Shown here: piece after piece, positions 1-8,183 of the stretch
How positions within the stretch are numbered: the stretch's first letter is position 1
Layout: the number at the start of each line of letters is the position of its first letter
From: Marinifilum sp. N1E240
GTDB taxonomy: Bacteria; Bacteroidota; Bacteroidia; Bacteroidales; Marinifilaceae
Reading direction: 5' to 3'
DNA: 64,000 nt
Assembly: GCF_009295825.1 (NCBI RefSeq)
Contig: NZ_WHKF01000003.1
Span: 248,001 to 312,000 of the forward strand
Translations under genes and position numbers: made by a program
The notes under the pieces: generated by a model
What the model saw: only the letters and a program-made list of their open reading frames with translations
What the model was told of the DNA's origin: nothing
Database searches by the model: none

Positions 1-143
1 GATCATTCATTGTTTCCTTAAATCATATCGACTGCATAGATCGAAACCGCATCGTAATTGGTAAGGAAAGAATTCCAATAGGAGAAACGTATCGCCAACC
101 TTTTTTCTCTGCATTAAAAGAATTGGAGTTAATTTGGGATTAA
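1..143 (+). CDS. LytTR-family response regulator, C-terminal end (partial)
   Basis: The frame is open from base 3 to a TAA at 141-143 and gives the last 46 residues of a protein whose start lies outside the window. The sequence around FIVSLNHIDCIDRNRIVIG, followed by IPIGETYRQPFF, is the typical end of a LytTR DNA-binding domain, where the recognition strands are followed by a conserved IPIG-Y segment. In Bacteroidota such domains usually follow a receiver domain and form two-component response regulators that bind promoter DNA. The receiver half and the target are not visible. It converges on the hydrogenase operon and shares its terminator. Domain call is fairly sure; the full architecture is inferred. 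Confidence 0.75.
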   Translation, partial: SFIVSLNHIDCIDRNRIVIGKERIPIGETYRQPFFSALKELELIWD

Positions 144-148
144 AATAA

Positions 149-177
149 AAAACCTCCGACAAACTGCCGGAGGTTTT
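149..177. terminator. Bidirectional intrinsic terminator
   Basis: Ten-base inverted repeat (149-158 with 168-177, core CCTCCG/CGGAGG) with a 9-base loop. A-rich and T-rich flanks give a T-run in both directions. It lies between the converging LytTR gene and the hydrogenase operon and can serve both. Confidence 0.85.
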
Positions 178-195
178 AAAATCTATATCAAATTA

Positions 196-675
196 TTAAG
201 CTTGATATTCTTTAATGATGTCAGCAACATCACCGGCTGCAACACGTCCGAAAACACGCTCACCGATAGTTACTACTGGCGCCAAACCACAAGCTCCTAC
301 ACAACGCAGACAGCTAATTGAGAATTTTCCATCCTCAGTAGTTTCGCCAACAGGAACATCTAATTGACGTTTGAACTCTTCTAACACTTTCTCTGCACCT
401 CTAACGTAACAAGCAGTTCCCATACAAATTGAGATTGGGAATTCTCCTTTAGGTACCATTGAGAAGAATGAGTAGAATGTTACTACACCATAAACGTGAG
501 CAACCGAAACATTCAATTCTCTAGCAATGATCTCCTGAACTTCTGCAGGCAGGTAACCAAAAGTTTCCTGAGCCTTGTGAAGCACATTAATCAATTCGCT
601 TCCTTCATTATTAAATGATTTGCAAATCTCCACAAGCGTATCCACCTTAGATTTTGCTAATTTAATTTTTGCCAT
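196..675 (-). CDS. hydC: NuoE/HydC-like [2Fe-2S] subunit of NAD(P)-linked [FeFe]-hydrogenase
   Basis: The product is a 159-residue thioredoxin-like ferredoxin of the 24-kDa NuoE family. It is the small electron-transfer subunit of HydABC/HndABCD-type cytosolic hydrogenases. The four cluster-binding cysteines are visible as C-x4-C in the region CMGTACYVRG and C-x3-C in SCLRCVGACG, the usual NuoE spacing. The N-terminal helical part with the ETFGYLP segment is also typical. It is the last gene of the operon, 55 bases after hydA. A good Shine-Dalgarno (AAGGAG, 684-689) lies 8 bases before the ATG, which supports the start at 675. Equivalent names are HndA and NADH dehydrogenase subunit E-like. 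The family is certain; electron bifurcation by the complex is inferred. Confidence 0.92.
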   Translation of the reverse strand: MAKIKLAKSKVDTLVEICKSFNNEGSELINVLHKAQETFGYLPAEVQEIIARELNVSVAHVYGVVTFYSFFSMVPKGEFPISICMGTACYVRGAEKVLEEFKRQLDVPVGETTEDGKFSISCLRCVGACGLAPVVTIGERVFGRVAAGDVADIIKEYQA

Positions 676-730
676 AATATAAACTCCTTATATTAATTGG
701 ATTTTGTTAATCCTAATGGTTCAAAATAAT

Positions 731-2503
731 TTATTCAATCTCAATATCCTTACTCTTATCGAAATAATGAGTATGCAATAATTTATGAGATAATTCACTA
801 CAAGGCTTACCCAAGAAATCTTCATACAATTTAATAATGTATGGATTCTCGTGAGATTTACGGATCGCCTTACCTTCATCTTCGCGATAAAGAGCAGCAG
901 CACGCTTCTTCAAAATTGAAGAATCACCATGGTGCAATGGCTGACCACCACCACCAATACAACCACCAGGACAAGCCATGATCTCGATTGCATGATATTC
1001 TGATTTACCATCACGGATATCTTCAAGAAGTTTACGAGCATTACCCAATCCATGTGCAATACCAATATTTATTGGAAGACCATCAAAATCAACAGTTGCG
1101 CTACGAATACCTTCCATACCACGTAGAGCTTCAAAATCAACTTTCTCAAGAGTTTTACCAGTATACACTTCGTAAGCAGTACGAGCAGCAGCTTCGATTA
1201 CACCACCTGTTGTACCAAAAATTACACCTGCACCTGTAGACTCTCCAAGAGGATTATCAAAATCTTCTTCTGGAAGAGTATTTAAATCCATGTTAGCCTG
1301 CTTAATCAAGTTAGCCAACTCTCTTGTTGAGATCGAATAGTTCACATCAGGATCACCATCAACCTTAAACTCGTCACGTTGACACTCGTATTTCTTAGCC
1401 AAACAAGGCATGATAGAAACAACGATCATATCCTCACGCTTGATACCCATTTCTTTTGCCAAATAGTTTTTAGCAATAGGACCAAACATTTGCTGAGGAG
1501 AACGAGCTGTTGAAGGAATATCCTTCATTTCTGGGAAGTGGTGCTCGAAAAAATTCACCCAACCAGGACAACAAGAAGTCAAGATTGGAAGCTTTACGTC
1601 CTTATCTCCATCTAAATGCTTCTGCAAACGCTCTAACAACTCAGTACCTTCCTCCATAATAGTAAGGTCGGCAGCAAAATCAGTATCGAAAACGCTATTG
1701 AAACCTAATTGACGAAGAGCTGAAACCATTTTACCAGTTACCAAAGTTCCTGGCTCCATTCCGAATTCTTCACCTAAAGCAGCACGAACAGCAGGAGCTG
1801 TTTGAACAACCACTGTTTTCTTAGGATCAGCAAGATCACGAATCAACTGATTAGTATGATCTTTCTCGGTTAATGCACCTGTAGGACATACAGCCACACA
1901 CTGACCGCAATAAGTACAAGTTGACTTCTCCAAGTCCATTTCGAAAGCTGGAGCAACAACCGACTCGAATCCTCTGTTTACAGCTGAAAGAGCACCTACT
2001 GTTTGTACATCGTTACACATCGTTTCGCAACGACGACACATGATACACTTATCCATATCACGAATGATAGATGGAGAGTAATCTACTTTGTAAGTTGACT
2101 GCTCACCTTTATAGTGCAATTCACGAACACCAAACTGATGCGCCATAGTTTGTAAATCACAGTTTCCTGATTTTGCACAAACCAAACAGTCAAATGGGTG
2201 ATCAGAAAGCATCAACTCCATTACAGTTTTACGAGCATTTAATACTCTCATGTTGTGAGTATGGATTACCATTCCTTCCTCACATTTAGAGTTACATGAA
2301 GGAGCTAAATTACGACGCCCTTCAACCTCTACGACACAAATTCGGCAACCACCAGGTTTGTGTTCAATTCCCATATCGCCAAGGTGCATATAACAAAGCG
2401 TAGGAATTTCTATTCCTAGTTCCTTGGCAGCTTGAAAAATAGTAGTTCCCTGAGCAACTTCTATTTGTTTATTATCAATGGTTAATTTGATCATTTTTTC
2501 CAT
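731..2503 (-). CDS. hydA: Catalytic [FeFe]-hydrogenase subunit (HydA/HndD type)
   Basis: This 590-residue subunit makes or consumes H2 at the H-cluster. Domains in order: plant-type [2Fe-2S] domain (about 1-80, Cys 37, 53, 56, 70); His-ligated [4Fe-4S] segment (His102, Cys106, 109, 115); two [4Fe-4S] ferredoxin motifs (Cys153-163 and 196-206); H-cluster domain; C-terminal small-subunit-like tail. The H-cluster motifs are complete: TSCCPGW (Cys311 proton transfer, Cys312 ligand), MPCLAKK (Cys367) and ACPGGCIGGGGQP (Cys511, Cys515). The usual T after MPC is L here. The start at 2503 has a strong Shine-Dalgarno (AAGGAGG, 2512-2518); Met4 is an alternative. It sits 13 bases after the flavoprotein subunit. 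The family uses NAD(P)H and ferredoxin. The HydEFG maturases are not in the window. Confidence 0.95.
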   Translation of the reverse strand: MEKMIKLTIDNKQIEVAQGTTIFQAAKELGIEIPTLCYMHLGDMGIEHKPGGCRICVVEVEGRRNLAPSCNSKCEEGMVIHTHNMRVLNARKTVMELMLSDHPFDCLVCAKSGNCDLQTMAHQFGVRELHYKGEQSTYKVDYSPSIIRDMDKCIMCRRCETMCNDVQTVGALSAVNRGFESVVAPAFEMDLEKSTCTYCGQCVAVCPTGALTEKDHTNQLIRDLADPKKTVVVQTAPAVRAALGEEFGMEPGTLVTGKMVSALRQLGFNSVFDTDFAADLTIMEEGTELLERLQKHLDGDKDVKLPILTSCCPGWVNFFEHHFPEMKDIPSTARSPQQMFGPIAKNYLAKEMGIKREDMIVVSIMPCLAKKYECQRDEFKVDGDPDVNYSISTRELANLIKQANMDLNTLPEEDFDNPLGESTGAGVIFGTTGGVIEAAARTAYEVYTGKTLEKVDFEALRGMEGIRSATVDFDGLPINIGIAHGLGNARKLLEDIRDGKSEYHAIEIMACPGGCIGGGGQPLHHGDSSILKKRAAALYREDEGKAIRKSHENPYIIKLYEDFLGKPCSELSHKLLHTHYFDKSKDIEIE

Positions 2504-2516
2504 TTTAAGATCCTCC

Positions 2517-4310
2517 TTATTGAATGCTTATCGCATTAAACTTACATTTCTCCATACAAGCACCACACTTGATACATGTTGCAGTATCGATAATATGAGC
2601 CTCTTTACGATCTCCTGCAATACAATCAACAGGACAATTACGAGCACAAAGCGTACATCCAACACAAAGTTCAGGATCAATAACGTACTGCATTAATGCC
2701 TTACACTGACCTGATGGACATTTGTGATCTTCAACGTGAGCCATATACTCATCATAGAAATTTTCAATTGTTGAAAGAACAGGGTTTGGTGAAGTCTGTC
2801 CTAATCCACAAAGAGAAGTATCTTTAATTACAGTACTCAAGTTTCTTAATAAATCAAGATCTTCCTTAGTACCTTTTCCTTCTGTAATTTTATCAAGCAA
2901 TTCGTACAAACGCTTGTTACCAACACGACAAGGAGTACATTTACCACATGATTCTTCAACAGTAAAATCTAAATAGAATTTAGCCATAGAAACCATACAG
3001 TCATCCTCATCCATAACAATCATTCCACCTGATCCCATCATAGAACCAACAGCAAGAAGATTATCAAAATCGATTGGAGTATCCAAGTGCGCTTCAGTTA
3101 GGCAACCTCCAGAAGGTCCACCAGTTTGAACAGCTTTGAATTTTTTACCATCTTTAATTCCACCACCAATTTCGTAAATTACCTCACGAAGAGTAGTTCC
3201 CATAGGTACCTCGATCAAACCAACATTGTTGATTTTTCCAGCCAAAGCAAACACTTTTGTTCCTTTAGATTTTTCAGTACCAATTTTATTAAACCAATTT
3301 GCTCCTTTGTTAATGATAACAGGAATGTTGGCAAATGTTTCAACGTTATTTACGTTAGTAGGCTTTCCGTTGTAACCCGATTCAGCTGGGAATGGAGGCT
3401 TAACAGTTGGCTCACCACGAAGACCTTCCATTGAATGAATCAATGCAGTTTCCTCACCGCATACAAATGCTCCAGCACCATAACGCATTTCAACATCAAA
3501 GTTGAAACCAGAACCAAGGATATCATTTCCTAACAAACCATATTCTCTAGCCTGAGCGATAGCAACCTTTAAACGATCAATTGCCAATGGATACTCAGCA
3601 CGGATATAGATCACGCCTTTGTCAGCTCCCATTGTGTAACCACAAATGGCCATAGCCTCTAACACGGAGTGTGGATCACCTTCCAAAATAGAACGATCCA
3701 TAAATGCTCCCGGGTCTCCCTCATCGGCATTACAAACCACATATTTCTGATCAGCATCGTTCTTAGCAGCAAATTCCCACTTCAATCCTGTTGGGAAACC
3801 TCCACCTCCTCGTCCGCGTAGACCAGATTCTTTAATTTCATTAATTACTGATTGAGGAGTCATCTCAGCCAAACATTTTCCTAATGCAGCATATCCATCA
3901 GTTCCGATGAACTCATCGATATTTTCCGGATTGATAAAACCACAGTTACGAAGAGCTATACGAATTTGCTTTTTATAAAAGCCCATATGTTTTGAATCAC
4001 TCACCACTTCTTTTTTATCAGGATCTGTGTAAAGTAAACGCATTACTTTACGACCTTTGATAATGTGCTCTTCGATAATTTCTTCAGCATCTTCAGGCTT
4101 CACTTCAATGTAGAAAGTGTTATCTGGCAGAATCTTAACGATAGGACCTTTTTCACAAAAGCCAAAGCAACCAGTCATTACCACCTGAACTTCTTCTTCA
4201 AGCCCTTTAGCTTTTAGAGCGTCCTGTAGATTATTTTGAATAGCCTCACTTGCAGATGCACGACATCCTGTACCTCCACAAATAAGAATATGCATTTTAT
4301 ACTTTTCCAT
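2517..4310 (-). CDS. hydB: NuoF/HydB-like flavoprotein subunit of the hydrogenase
   Basis: This 597-residue subunit binds NAD(P)H and FMN and distributes electrons between pyridine nucleotide, ferredoxin and HydA. An N-terminal thioredoxin-like [2Fe-2S] domain (about 1-90) has Cys pairs in ICGGTGC and TGCFGFC. The NuoF core follows, with the glycine-rich RGRGGGGFPTG nucleotide/FMN site, CNADEGDPGAFMDR, and the N3-type [4Fe-4S] motif ESCGKCTPCR plus a later Cys (SLCGLG). Two [4Fe-4S] ferredoxin motifs (CVGCTLCARNCP and CIKCGACMEKC) close the protein. This is the layout of HydB of Thermotoga-type bifurcating enzymes and HndC of Desulfovibrio. It is co-transcribed with hydA (13-base gap) and follows the HndB-like gene by 20 bases. 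A second start at Met6 is possible. Confidence 0.95.
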   Translation of the reverse strand: MEKYKMHILICGGTGCRASASEAIQNNLQDALKAKGLEEEVQVVMTGCFGFCEKGPIVKILPDNTFYIEVKPEDAEEIIEEHIIKGRKVMRLLYTDPDKKEVVSDSKHMGFYKKQIRIALRNCGFINPENIDEFIGTDGYAALGKCLAEMTPQSVINEIKESGLRGRGGGGFPTGLKWEFAAKNDADQKYVVCNADEGDPGAFMDRSILEGDPHSVLEAMAICGYTMGADKGVIYIRAEYPLAIDRLKVAIAQAREYGLLGNDILGSGFNFDVEMRYGAGAFVCGEETALIHSMEGLRGEPTVKPPFPAESGYNGKPTNVNNVETFANIPVIINKGANWFNKIGTEKSKGTKVFALAGKINNVGLIEVPMGTTLREVIYEIGGGIKDGKKFKAVQTGGPSGGCLTEAHLDTPIDFDNLLAVGSMMGSGGMIVMDEDDCMVSMAKFYLDFTVEESCGKCTPCRVGNKRLYELLDKITEGKGTKEDLDLLRNLSTVIKDTSLCGLGQTSPNPVLSTIENFYDEYMAHVEDHKCPSGQCKALMQYVIDPELCVGCTLCARNCPVDCIAGDRKEAHIIDTATCIKCGACMEKCKFNAISIQ

Positions 4311-4330
4311 AATTGCAGTTTCTTTTACGT

Positions 4331-4726
4331 TTAGTTGTCAATAGTTTTGTAGTTAACAGGAATTATGCCATCTACCAATTCGCCTAACTTGATATATTTT
4401 TCAACAATCTCATCAGCTTTTTTAAGATCAACATCTCCAAAAACAACAGGCTCTTTGCCTGGCATTGTAACTTCAATAGTAGGTTCAGCATAACAGTACC
4501 CCATACATCCTGTCTGAGTCACAATAGTTTGAATACCTCTTTTTGAAGTTTCATCAATCAGAAACTCCATCACCTCTTTAGCTCCTGATGCAATTCCGCA
4601 AGTTGCCATAGCAACTTTAATTTGCACCTGGCTCTCTGGATCGTTGCTCTTCTCCCTAAGATCCATTTTTTTATGCAGCTCTTCTTTTATCTTCTTCAGA
4701 TCTGCAAGGGATTTAACTTTTGCCAT
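4331..4726 (-). CDS. hndB: HndB-like thioredoxin-fold [2Fe-2S] protein
   Basis: This 131-residue protein resembles HndB of four-subunit NADP-reducing hydrogenases. The N-terminal third is a charged helical segment (LADLKKIKEELHKK). Then comes a thioredoxin-like ferredoxin domain with cysteines in ATCGIASG and QTGCMGYCYAEP, which supply the four ligands of a [2Fe-2S] cluster. The C-terminus is a KADEIVEKYI helix typical of the family. It is placed directly upstream of hydB, whose own N-terminus carries a related domain, so the complex probably has several [2Fe-2S] thioredoxin-fold domains. In trimeric HydABC enzymes this separate subunit is absent. Assignment is by motif and context. Confidence 0.85.
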   Translation of the reverse strand: MAKVKSLADLKKIKEELHKKMDLREKSNDPESQVQIKVAMATCGIASGAKEVMEFLIDETSKRGIQTIVTQTGCMGYCYAEPTIEVTMPGKEPVVFGDVDLKKADEIVEKYIKLGELVDGIIPVNYKTIDN

Positions 4727-4756
4727 AATCTCAAATTATTAAAGGTTATAATTTAT

Positions 4757-5296
4757 TTATATTAACGTGTTTAGGTTCTCATTAATCATTTCTTTCAGAT
4801 ATTTCATAATTTCAGGATCTGAAACAGAAACTCCTTCCAAAACTTCTTTTACTTCCTTCGTATCAAAAACATATTCACCTTCATCAGTAATATGTTGATA
4901 CAAAAAATCCATTTCCGGGTTTGCTCCAACAAGCAAAACCATGGTACCGGCAATATCTCCCAATGAAGGTCTATCCAAATGCGAATGTGAGAAAACTGCT
5001 TTTAAGCAAGTTCCCTCTCCTTCTACCGATGATAATTCCATTTTTCCTCCTGTTTGCTCTGCATTTTGTTTTAACAAAGACAAACCTAAACCTACTTTTC
5101 GAGTAGTTCTGGTGGTAAAAAAAGGATCAGTAACTTTAGCCAATAACTCTTCAGACATACCAAACCCATCATCCTTAATCGATATTGAAAACAGATCATC
5201 CTTTAGACTCTCTTTAATTTCCAACTCAACCAAAGATGCTTCAGCTCTCACCGAATTTTGGATGATATCCATTATATGCATCGACAAATCTTTCAT
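4757..5296 (-). CDS. GHKL ATPase (histidine-kinase-like ATP-binding protein) in the hydrogenase operon
   Basis: The protein (179 residues) is a stand-alone HATPase_c domain: an N-box around DIIQNSVRAEAS (about 10-22), a G1 box DDGFGM and a G2 box GLGLSLLK are all present within the first 100 residues. There is no dimerisation/phospho-His domain and no sensor or membrane segment. A conserved-looking tail (about 105-179) of unknown role follows. It could be a Ser/Thr kinase of the anti-sigma type or a kinase partner for another protein. Its start overlaps the stop of the PHP gene by 4 bases, implying translational coupling. Such ATPases are known neighbours of sensory [FeFe]-hydrogenase genes in anaerobes. 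Substrate unknown. Confidence 0.8.
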   Translation of the reverse strand: MKDLSMHIMDIIQNSVRAEASLVELEIKESLKDDLFSISIKDDGFGMSEELLAKVTDPFFTTRTTRKVGLGLSLLKQNAEQTGGKMELSSVEGEGTCLKAVFSHSHLDRPSLGDIAGTMVLLVGANPEMDFLYQHITDEGEYVFDTKEVKEVLEGVSVSDPEIMKYLKEMINENLNTLI

Positions 5297-6036
5297 TCTT
5301 CTAGTTCTATTTTTCGATCATTTTCAGATCTCAATGCTTTGCTTACCTCTCCAAAACTTAATTCTTCCATATAGAAATTAGTCCAAGCATTACCAATATT
5401 ATCTACATAATGAGCATCAGAACTTTGTATAAAGTTGTATTTGCTCAAATATTTATTCTTTTTTAAAAACTCACTCTTTGTGGTGTGAAGAGATATTTCC
5501 AAAGCATCAACATTTAAATCGGGCGGTAAAAAACCCAACTGACTGATAATACTATTCATTGTTTTATTGATGTGTGCTGGTATAAACAAACCATTTAAGG
5601 AATGTACTTTCTGTTCTATCTCTTCAATACCTTGATTTAAACCAGAAATCAATAAACAATCCACCTCATCAATAATCTCCTCATCTTCGTTAACCACCAC
5701 CTGATATCCAAACCTATTTGAATCGTTAGGTATTTTTGGCAAATGCTGATCAAGGTATTGCTGGAAAACTGTCAATTGCTCTTCATTCTCGAAAAAACAC
5801 AAACAATGGACTTCTTCCTTGGTTGTCACCTCTGCTCCCATCAAAACCATAATTCCTTCCTTTGCTGCCAAATCTTTAATTAAAGGGGCATGTAAAGTTG
5901 AATTGTGATCAGTTATTCCCAATATGTCAATACCACGTTCCTTAGCTATTCGAACAATATTTACCGGACTCATCTCCAAATCACCACAGGGAGATAAAAC
6001 AGTATGCGTATGCAAATCTGCCCGGAATTTTTTCAT
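5293..6036 (-). CDS. PHP-domain metal-dependent phosphoesterase
   Basis: This is a 247-residue PHP protein. The metal-binding motifs are visible in order: DLHTHTVLSPCGD near the N-terminus, GITDHNS, GAEVTTKEEVHCL, PAHINKTMNS, and SSDAHYVDNIG near the C-terminus. PHP enzymes hydrolyse phosphoesters (nucleotides, histidinol phosphate, RNA). This small free-standing type (like TrpH/YciV relatives) has no fixed substrate. It is translationally coupled to the GHKL ATPase gene and 7 bases after a DRTGG gene, within the hydrogenase operon. A role in turning over a phosphorylated or nucleotide signal is inference from context only. Confidence 0.85.
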   Translation of the reverse strand: MKKFRADLHTHTVLSPCGDLEMSPVNIVRIAKERGIDILGITDHNSTLHAPLIKDLAAKEGIMVLMGAEVTTKEEVHCLCFFENEEQLTVFQQYLDQHLPKIPNDSNRFGYQVVVNEDEEIIDEVDCLLISGLNQGIEEIEQKVHSLNGLFIPAHINKTMNSIISQLGFLPPDLNVDALEISLHTTKSEFLKKNKYLSKYNFIQSSDAHYVDNIGNAWTNFYMEELSFGEVSKALRSENDRKIELEE

Positions 6037-6043
6037 TCTCTTA

Positions 6044-6379
6044 CTAAGCTTTAATCAATTCGTATAACTTTCCAGTTAGTTCAAAAGCCTCTTCTTCTGA
6101 TGATAGAATAGGAATTCCTTCCTCGTTGCTTTGCTCTGCAGCATCGACCTCTGGTTCATATCCTTTTACCAAAACAATAGCAGCCAACTCCTTTAGTGAG
6201 GCAATCGCCATAATGTTTTTATGAGTTTGCAAAGTCACCCAAACATGGTTTTCATCAGCATTTCCCATAACATCACTCAAAAGATCAGATGTATATCCAC
6301 CTTCAATCTCACGATCTAATCCTTGTTCGCCACTGCAAACTTTCAAGCCTAACTTTTCAACTATATCTTTTACTTTCAT
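6044..6379 (-). CDS. Stand-alone DRTGG-domain protein (first of two)
   Basis: A 111-residue protein made of essentially one DRTGG domain: a beginning MKVKDIVEKLGLKVCSGEQGLDREIEGGYTSD split by small turns, followed by LLSDVMGNADENHVWVTLQTH and a hydrophobic strand AAIVLVKGYEP. DRTGG domains occur beside CBS domains and in phosphotransacetylases; their ligand is unclear, possibly a nucleotide. It shares the opening and the SDL(L/M)SDV block with the product of 8184-8531, so the two are paralogues flanking the sensory hydrogenase and RsbW-like genes. Gaps of 6 and 7 bases to its neighbours show it is in the same operon. Confidence 0.8.
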   Translation of the reverse strand: MKVKDIVEKLGLKVCSGEQGLDREIEGGYTSDLLSDVMGNADENHVWVTLQTHKNIMAIASLKELAAIVLVKGYEPEVDAAEQSNEEGIPILSSEEEAFELTGKLYELIKA

Positions 6380-6385
6380 TGTATC

Positions 6386-7753
6386 TTAATGATCGTTTAA
6401 ATTCTTTTTTTCAAATCTTCTTTTTCCCCAGGTATTCTCTGAAATATCGAATGATTCCAGTGGTGATATTAAACCTTCTTTGGTTAACATCTTTTGTAGG
6501 AAAACGCACTGAGTCATTTTTGCTTTACCCTGAACAACATCTTCAGCCAAAGCCTGACAGCGTGGAGCTCCACATGCGCCACAATCTATTTGTGGTAATA
6601 CTTTCATAATTCGATTAATCTTCTTCATCTTTTGCATCGCCACCATCATATCAGAATCTAAACTCAATATTGATCGTGGTTCAACTTTATTAATCGATAT
6701 ATTTTCCATTAGGTAAGGTCTAAACCTTTCTATTTCCTTTTCTTCAAGAACAACTGGTTTATTTCGGTGATACCAAGCTGCTCTTTTTCTCAAACGCTCA
6801 ATAGCCAGAAATCTATTTTCAGTAGTTAAGACGCCTCCCGTGCAAGAATGATCACATGCTCTTAATTCCAAAAAATCCACATCTGTAATTTCTTCGTTCT
6901 CTAACTTTTCAAGAACTTCAATTACATTGTGAATTTCATCAATAGCCAAACATCTTCCAGAATATTGAGAAGCTTCACCATTGGTTAAGGTCCAGCCAAT
7001 ACTTCTTCTCGACATATGGATATTTTCGGGATATTTTTTGGTCTCTTTTTTATTTTGTTTGATGCTTAAAAGAACCTTATTGTAAATGAAATCCATATTA
7101 ATCACTCCATCTATCAACGATTGTTCTTCTCCAACCGGACTTTTTACCGCAGCAATTTTTGCAGCACAAGGAGTCACATAGAAAATTCCAATTTCATTTT
7201 TGGTAAATCCTTTATCTTGTAATTTCTTACGATAAAACTGAGCAGAAATATCAATTACCGGCTTCAACTGAATAATATTATCCACCAAAGCTGGGAATTT
7301 GACCTGAATCAATCGGACAATTGCTGGGCAGAAACTTGATATAAACGGTCTTTCCTGATTGTGTTTATGCATGTATTTTTTTGTAGCATCAGAAAGTACT
7401 CCAACTGCACCGTCCACTTCATACACATGAGTAAACCCCAACTCTTTTATCTCTTCATAAACCTGAACTTCAGAAACACCATCAGGAAACTGCCCCAAAA
7501 GAACAGTAGGTAATAAAGCGACTCTTTGCTTATAATTAAAGATCTGGGTAAAGTCATCTTGCTCTACAATGATTGCATTTACCGGACAAGCCTTTAAACA
7601 TTCTCCACAATCAACACAAGCATTTTTATTGATGTTAGCAGTTCCATTCTTCACACGAATCGCAGATGTTGGACATACATTCATACAGTGTGTACATCCA
7701 ATACACACCTCATCCACAACCTTTAACGCATGATAAAAATGAACCTTTTCCAT
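6386..7753 (-). CDS. Sensory-type [FeFe]-hydrogenase homologue (HydS-like, no PAS domain)
   Basis: The product is 455 residues from the ATG at 7753; a GTG just before it (7756) is possible. Two N-terminal [4Fe-4S] motifs (CIGCTHCMNVCP, CVDCGECLKACP) are followed by a reduced H-cluster domain. The H-cluster ligands are kept: SSFCP (Cys142), TPC (Cys196) and ACDHSC (Cys300, Cys304). The proton-transfer Cys of the catalytic family (TSCCP) is Phe141 here, and the GGG-Q tail of the third motif is altered. A C-terminal CGACGAPRC motif with a later Cys416 should hold another [4Fe-4S]. These traits fit the putative sensory [FeFe]-hydrogenases of anaerobes rather than a working H2 producer. It lies 3 bases after the RsbW-like gene. 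Confidence 0.85.
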   Translation of the reverse strand: MEKVHFYHALKVVDEVCIGCTHCMNVCPTSAIRVKNGTANINKNACVDCGECLKACPVNAIIVEQDDFTQIFNYKQRVALLPTVLLGQFPDGVSEVQVYEEIKELGFTHVYEVDGAVGVLSDATKKYMHKHNQERPFISSFCPAIVRLIQVKFPALVDNIIQLKPVIDISAQFYRKKLQDKGFTKNEIGIFYVTPCAAKIAAVKSPVGEEQSLIDGVINMDFIYNKVLLSIKQNKKETKKYPENIHMSRRSIGWTLTNGEASQYSGRCLAIDEIHNVIEVLEKLENEEITDVDFLELRACDHSCTGGVLTTENRFLAIERLRKRAAWYHRNKPVVLEEKEIERFRPYLMENISINKVEPRSILSLDSDMMVAMQKMKKINRIMKVLPQIDCGACGAPRCQALAEDVVQGKAKMTQCVFLQKMLTKEGLISPLESFDISENTWGKRRFEKKNLNDH

Positions 7754-7759
7754 CACAAA

Positions 7760-8173
7760 CTATTTCAAATAGTTAATTAATTCAACCTTGGTTCCAACAT
7801 CAACCTTACTGGTAATATTCATATGATCAGAGTTTCGCTTAATATTTGGCAAGCCCATTCCTGCACCAAATCCCATCTCGCGAACCTTTGGTGTTGCAGT
7901 AGAATAACCTTCCTGCATTGCCTGATCGATATCAGGAATACCCGGACCATTATCCTCAATGCGAACAATTACTTTATCAGGTTCAATTTCCACGTACATT
8001 GTACCATCAAAAGCATGAGCAACAACATTAACTTCAGCTTCATACAAAGAAACAACTGTTCTTTTAATAATTTTTGGATTCACATTTAACTGCTTCAGGA
8101 TTTTTTTCACCCCGCTAGATGCTGTACCTGCCTTGGAAAAATTTCCTCCTTCAATTTCAAATTTAAATTCCAT
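7760..8173 (-). CDS. RsbW/SpoIIAB-like anti-sigma-type ATPase
   Basis: A 137-residue single HATPase_c domain of the serine-kinase class: N-box EAEVNVVAHAFDG, G1 box EDNGPGIPDIDQAM, and a G2 region EMGFGAGMGLPNIKR. The overall length and short lid match RsbW/SpoIIAB-like proteins, which bind sigma factors or phosphorylate an antagonist on Ser/Thr. No STAS antagonist, PP2C phosphatase or sigma factor is encoded nearby, so the partner is unknown. It sits between a DRTGG gene (10 bases) and the sensory hydrogenase (3 bases), an arrangement I recall from other anaerobes' hydrogenase loci. A redox-controlled partner switch is inference. Confidence 0.82.
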   Translation of the reverse strand: MEFKFEIEGGNFSKAGTASSGVKKILKQLNVNPKIIKRTVVSLYEAEVNVVAHAFDGTMYVEIEPDKVIVRIEDNGPGIPDIDQAMQEGYSTATPKVREMGFGAGMGLPNIKRNSDHMNITSKVDVGTKVELINYLK

Positions 8174-8183
8174 TCCCCCTTTT

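Noticed and set aside
988-1239. His/Leu/Gln-rich open frame opposite hydA
   Set aside because: It is the complement of the hydA coding frame; composition reflects codon use of the real gene.
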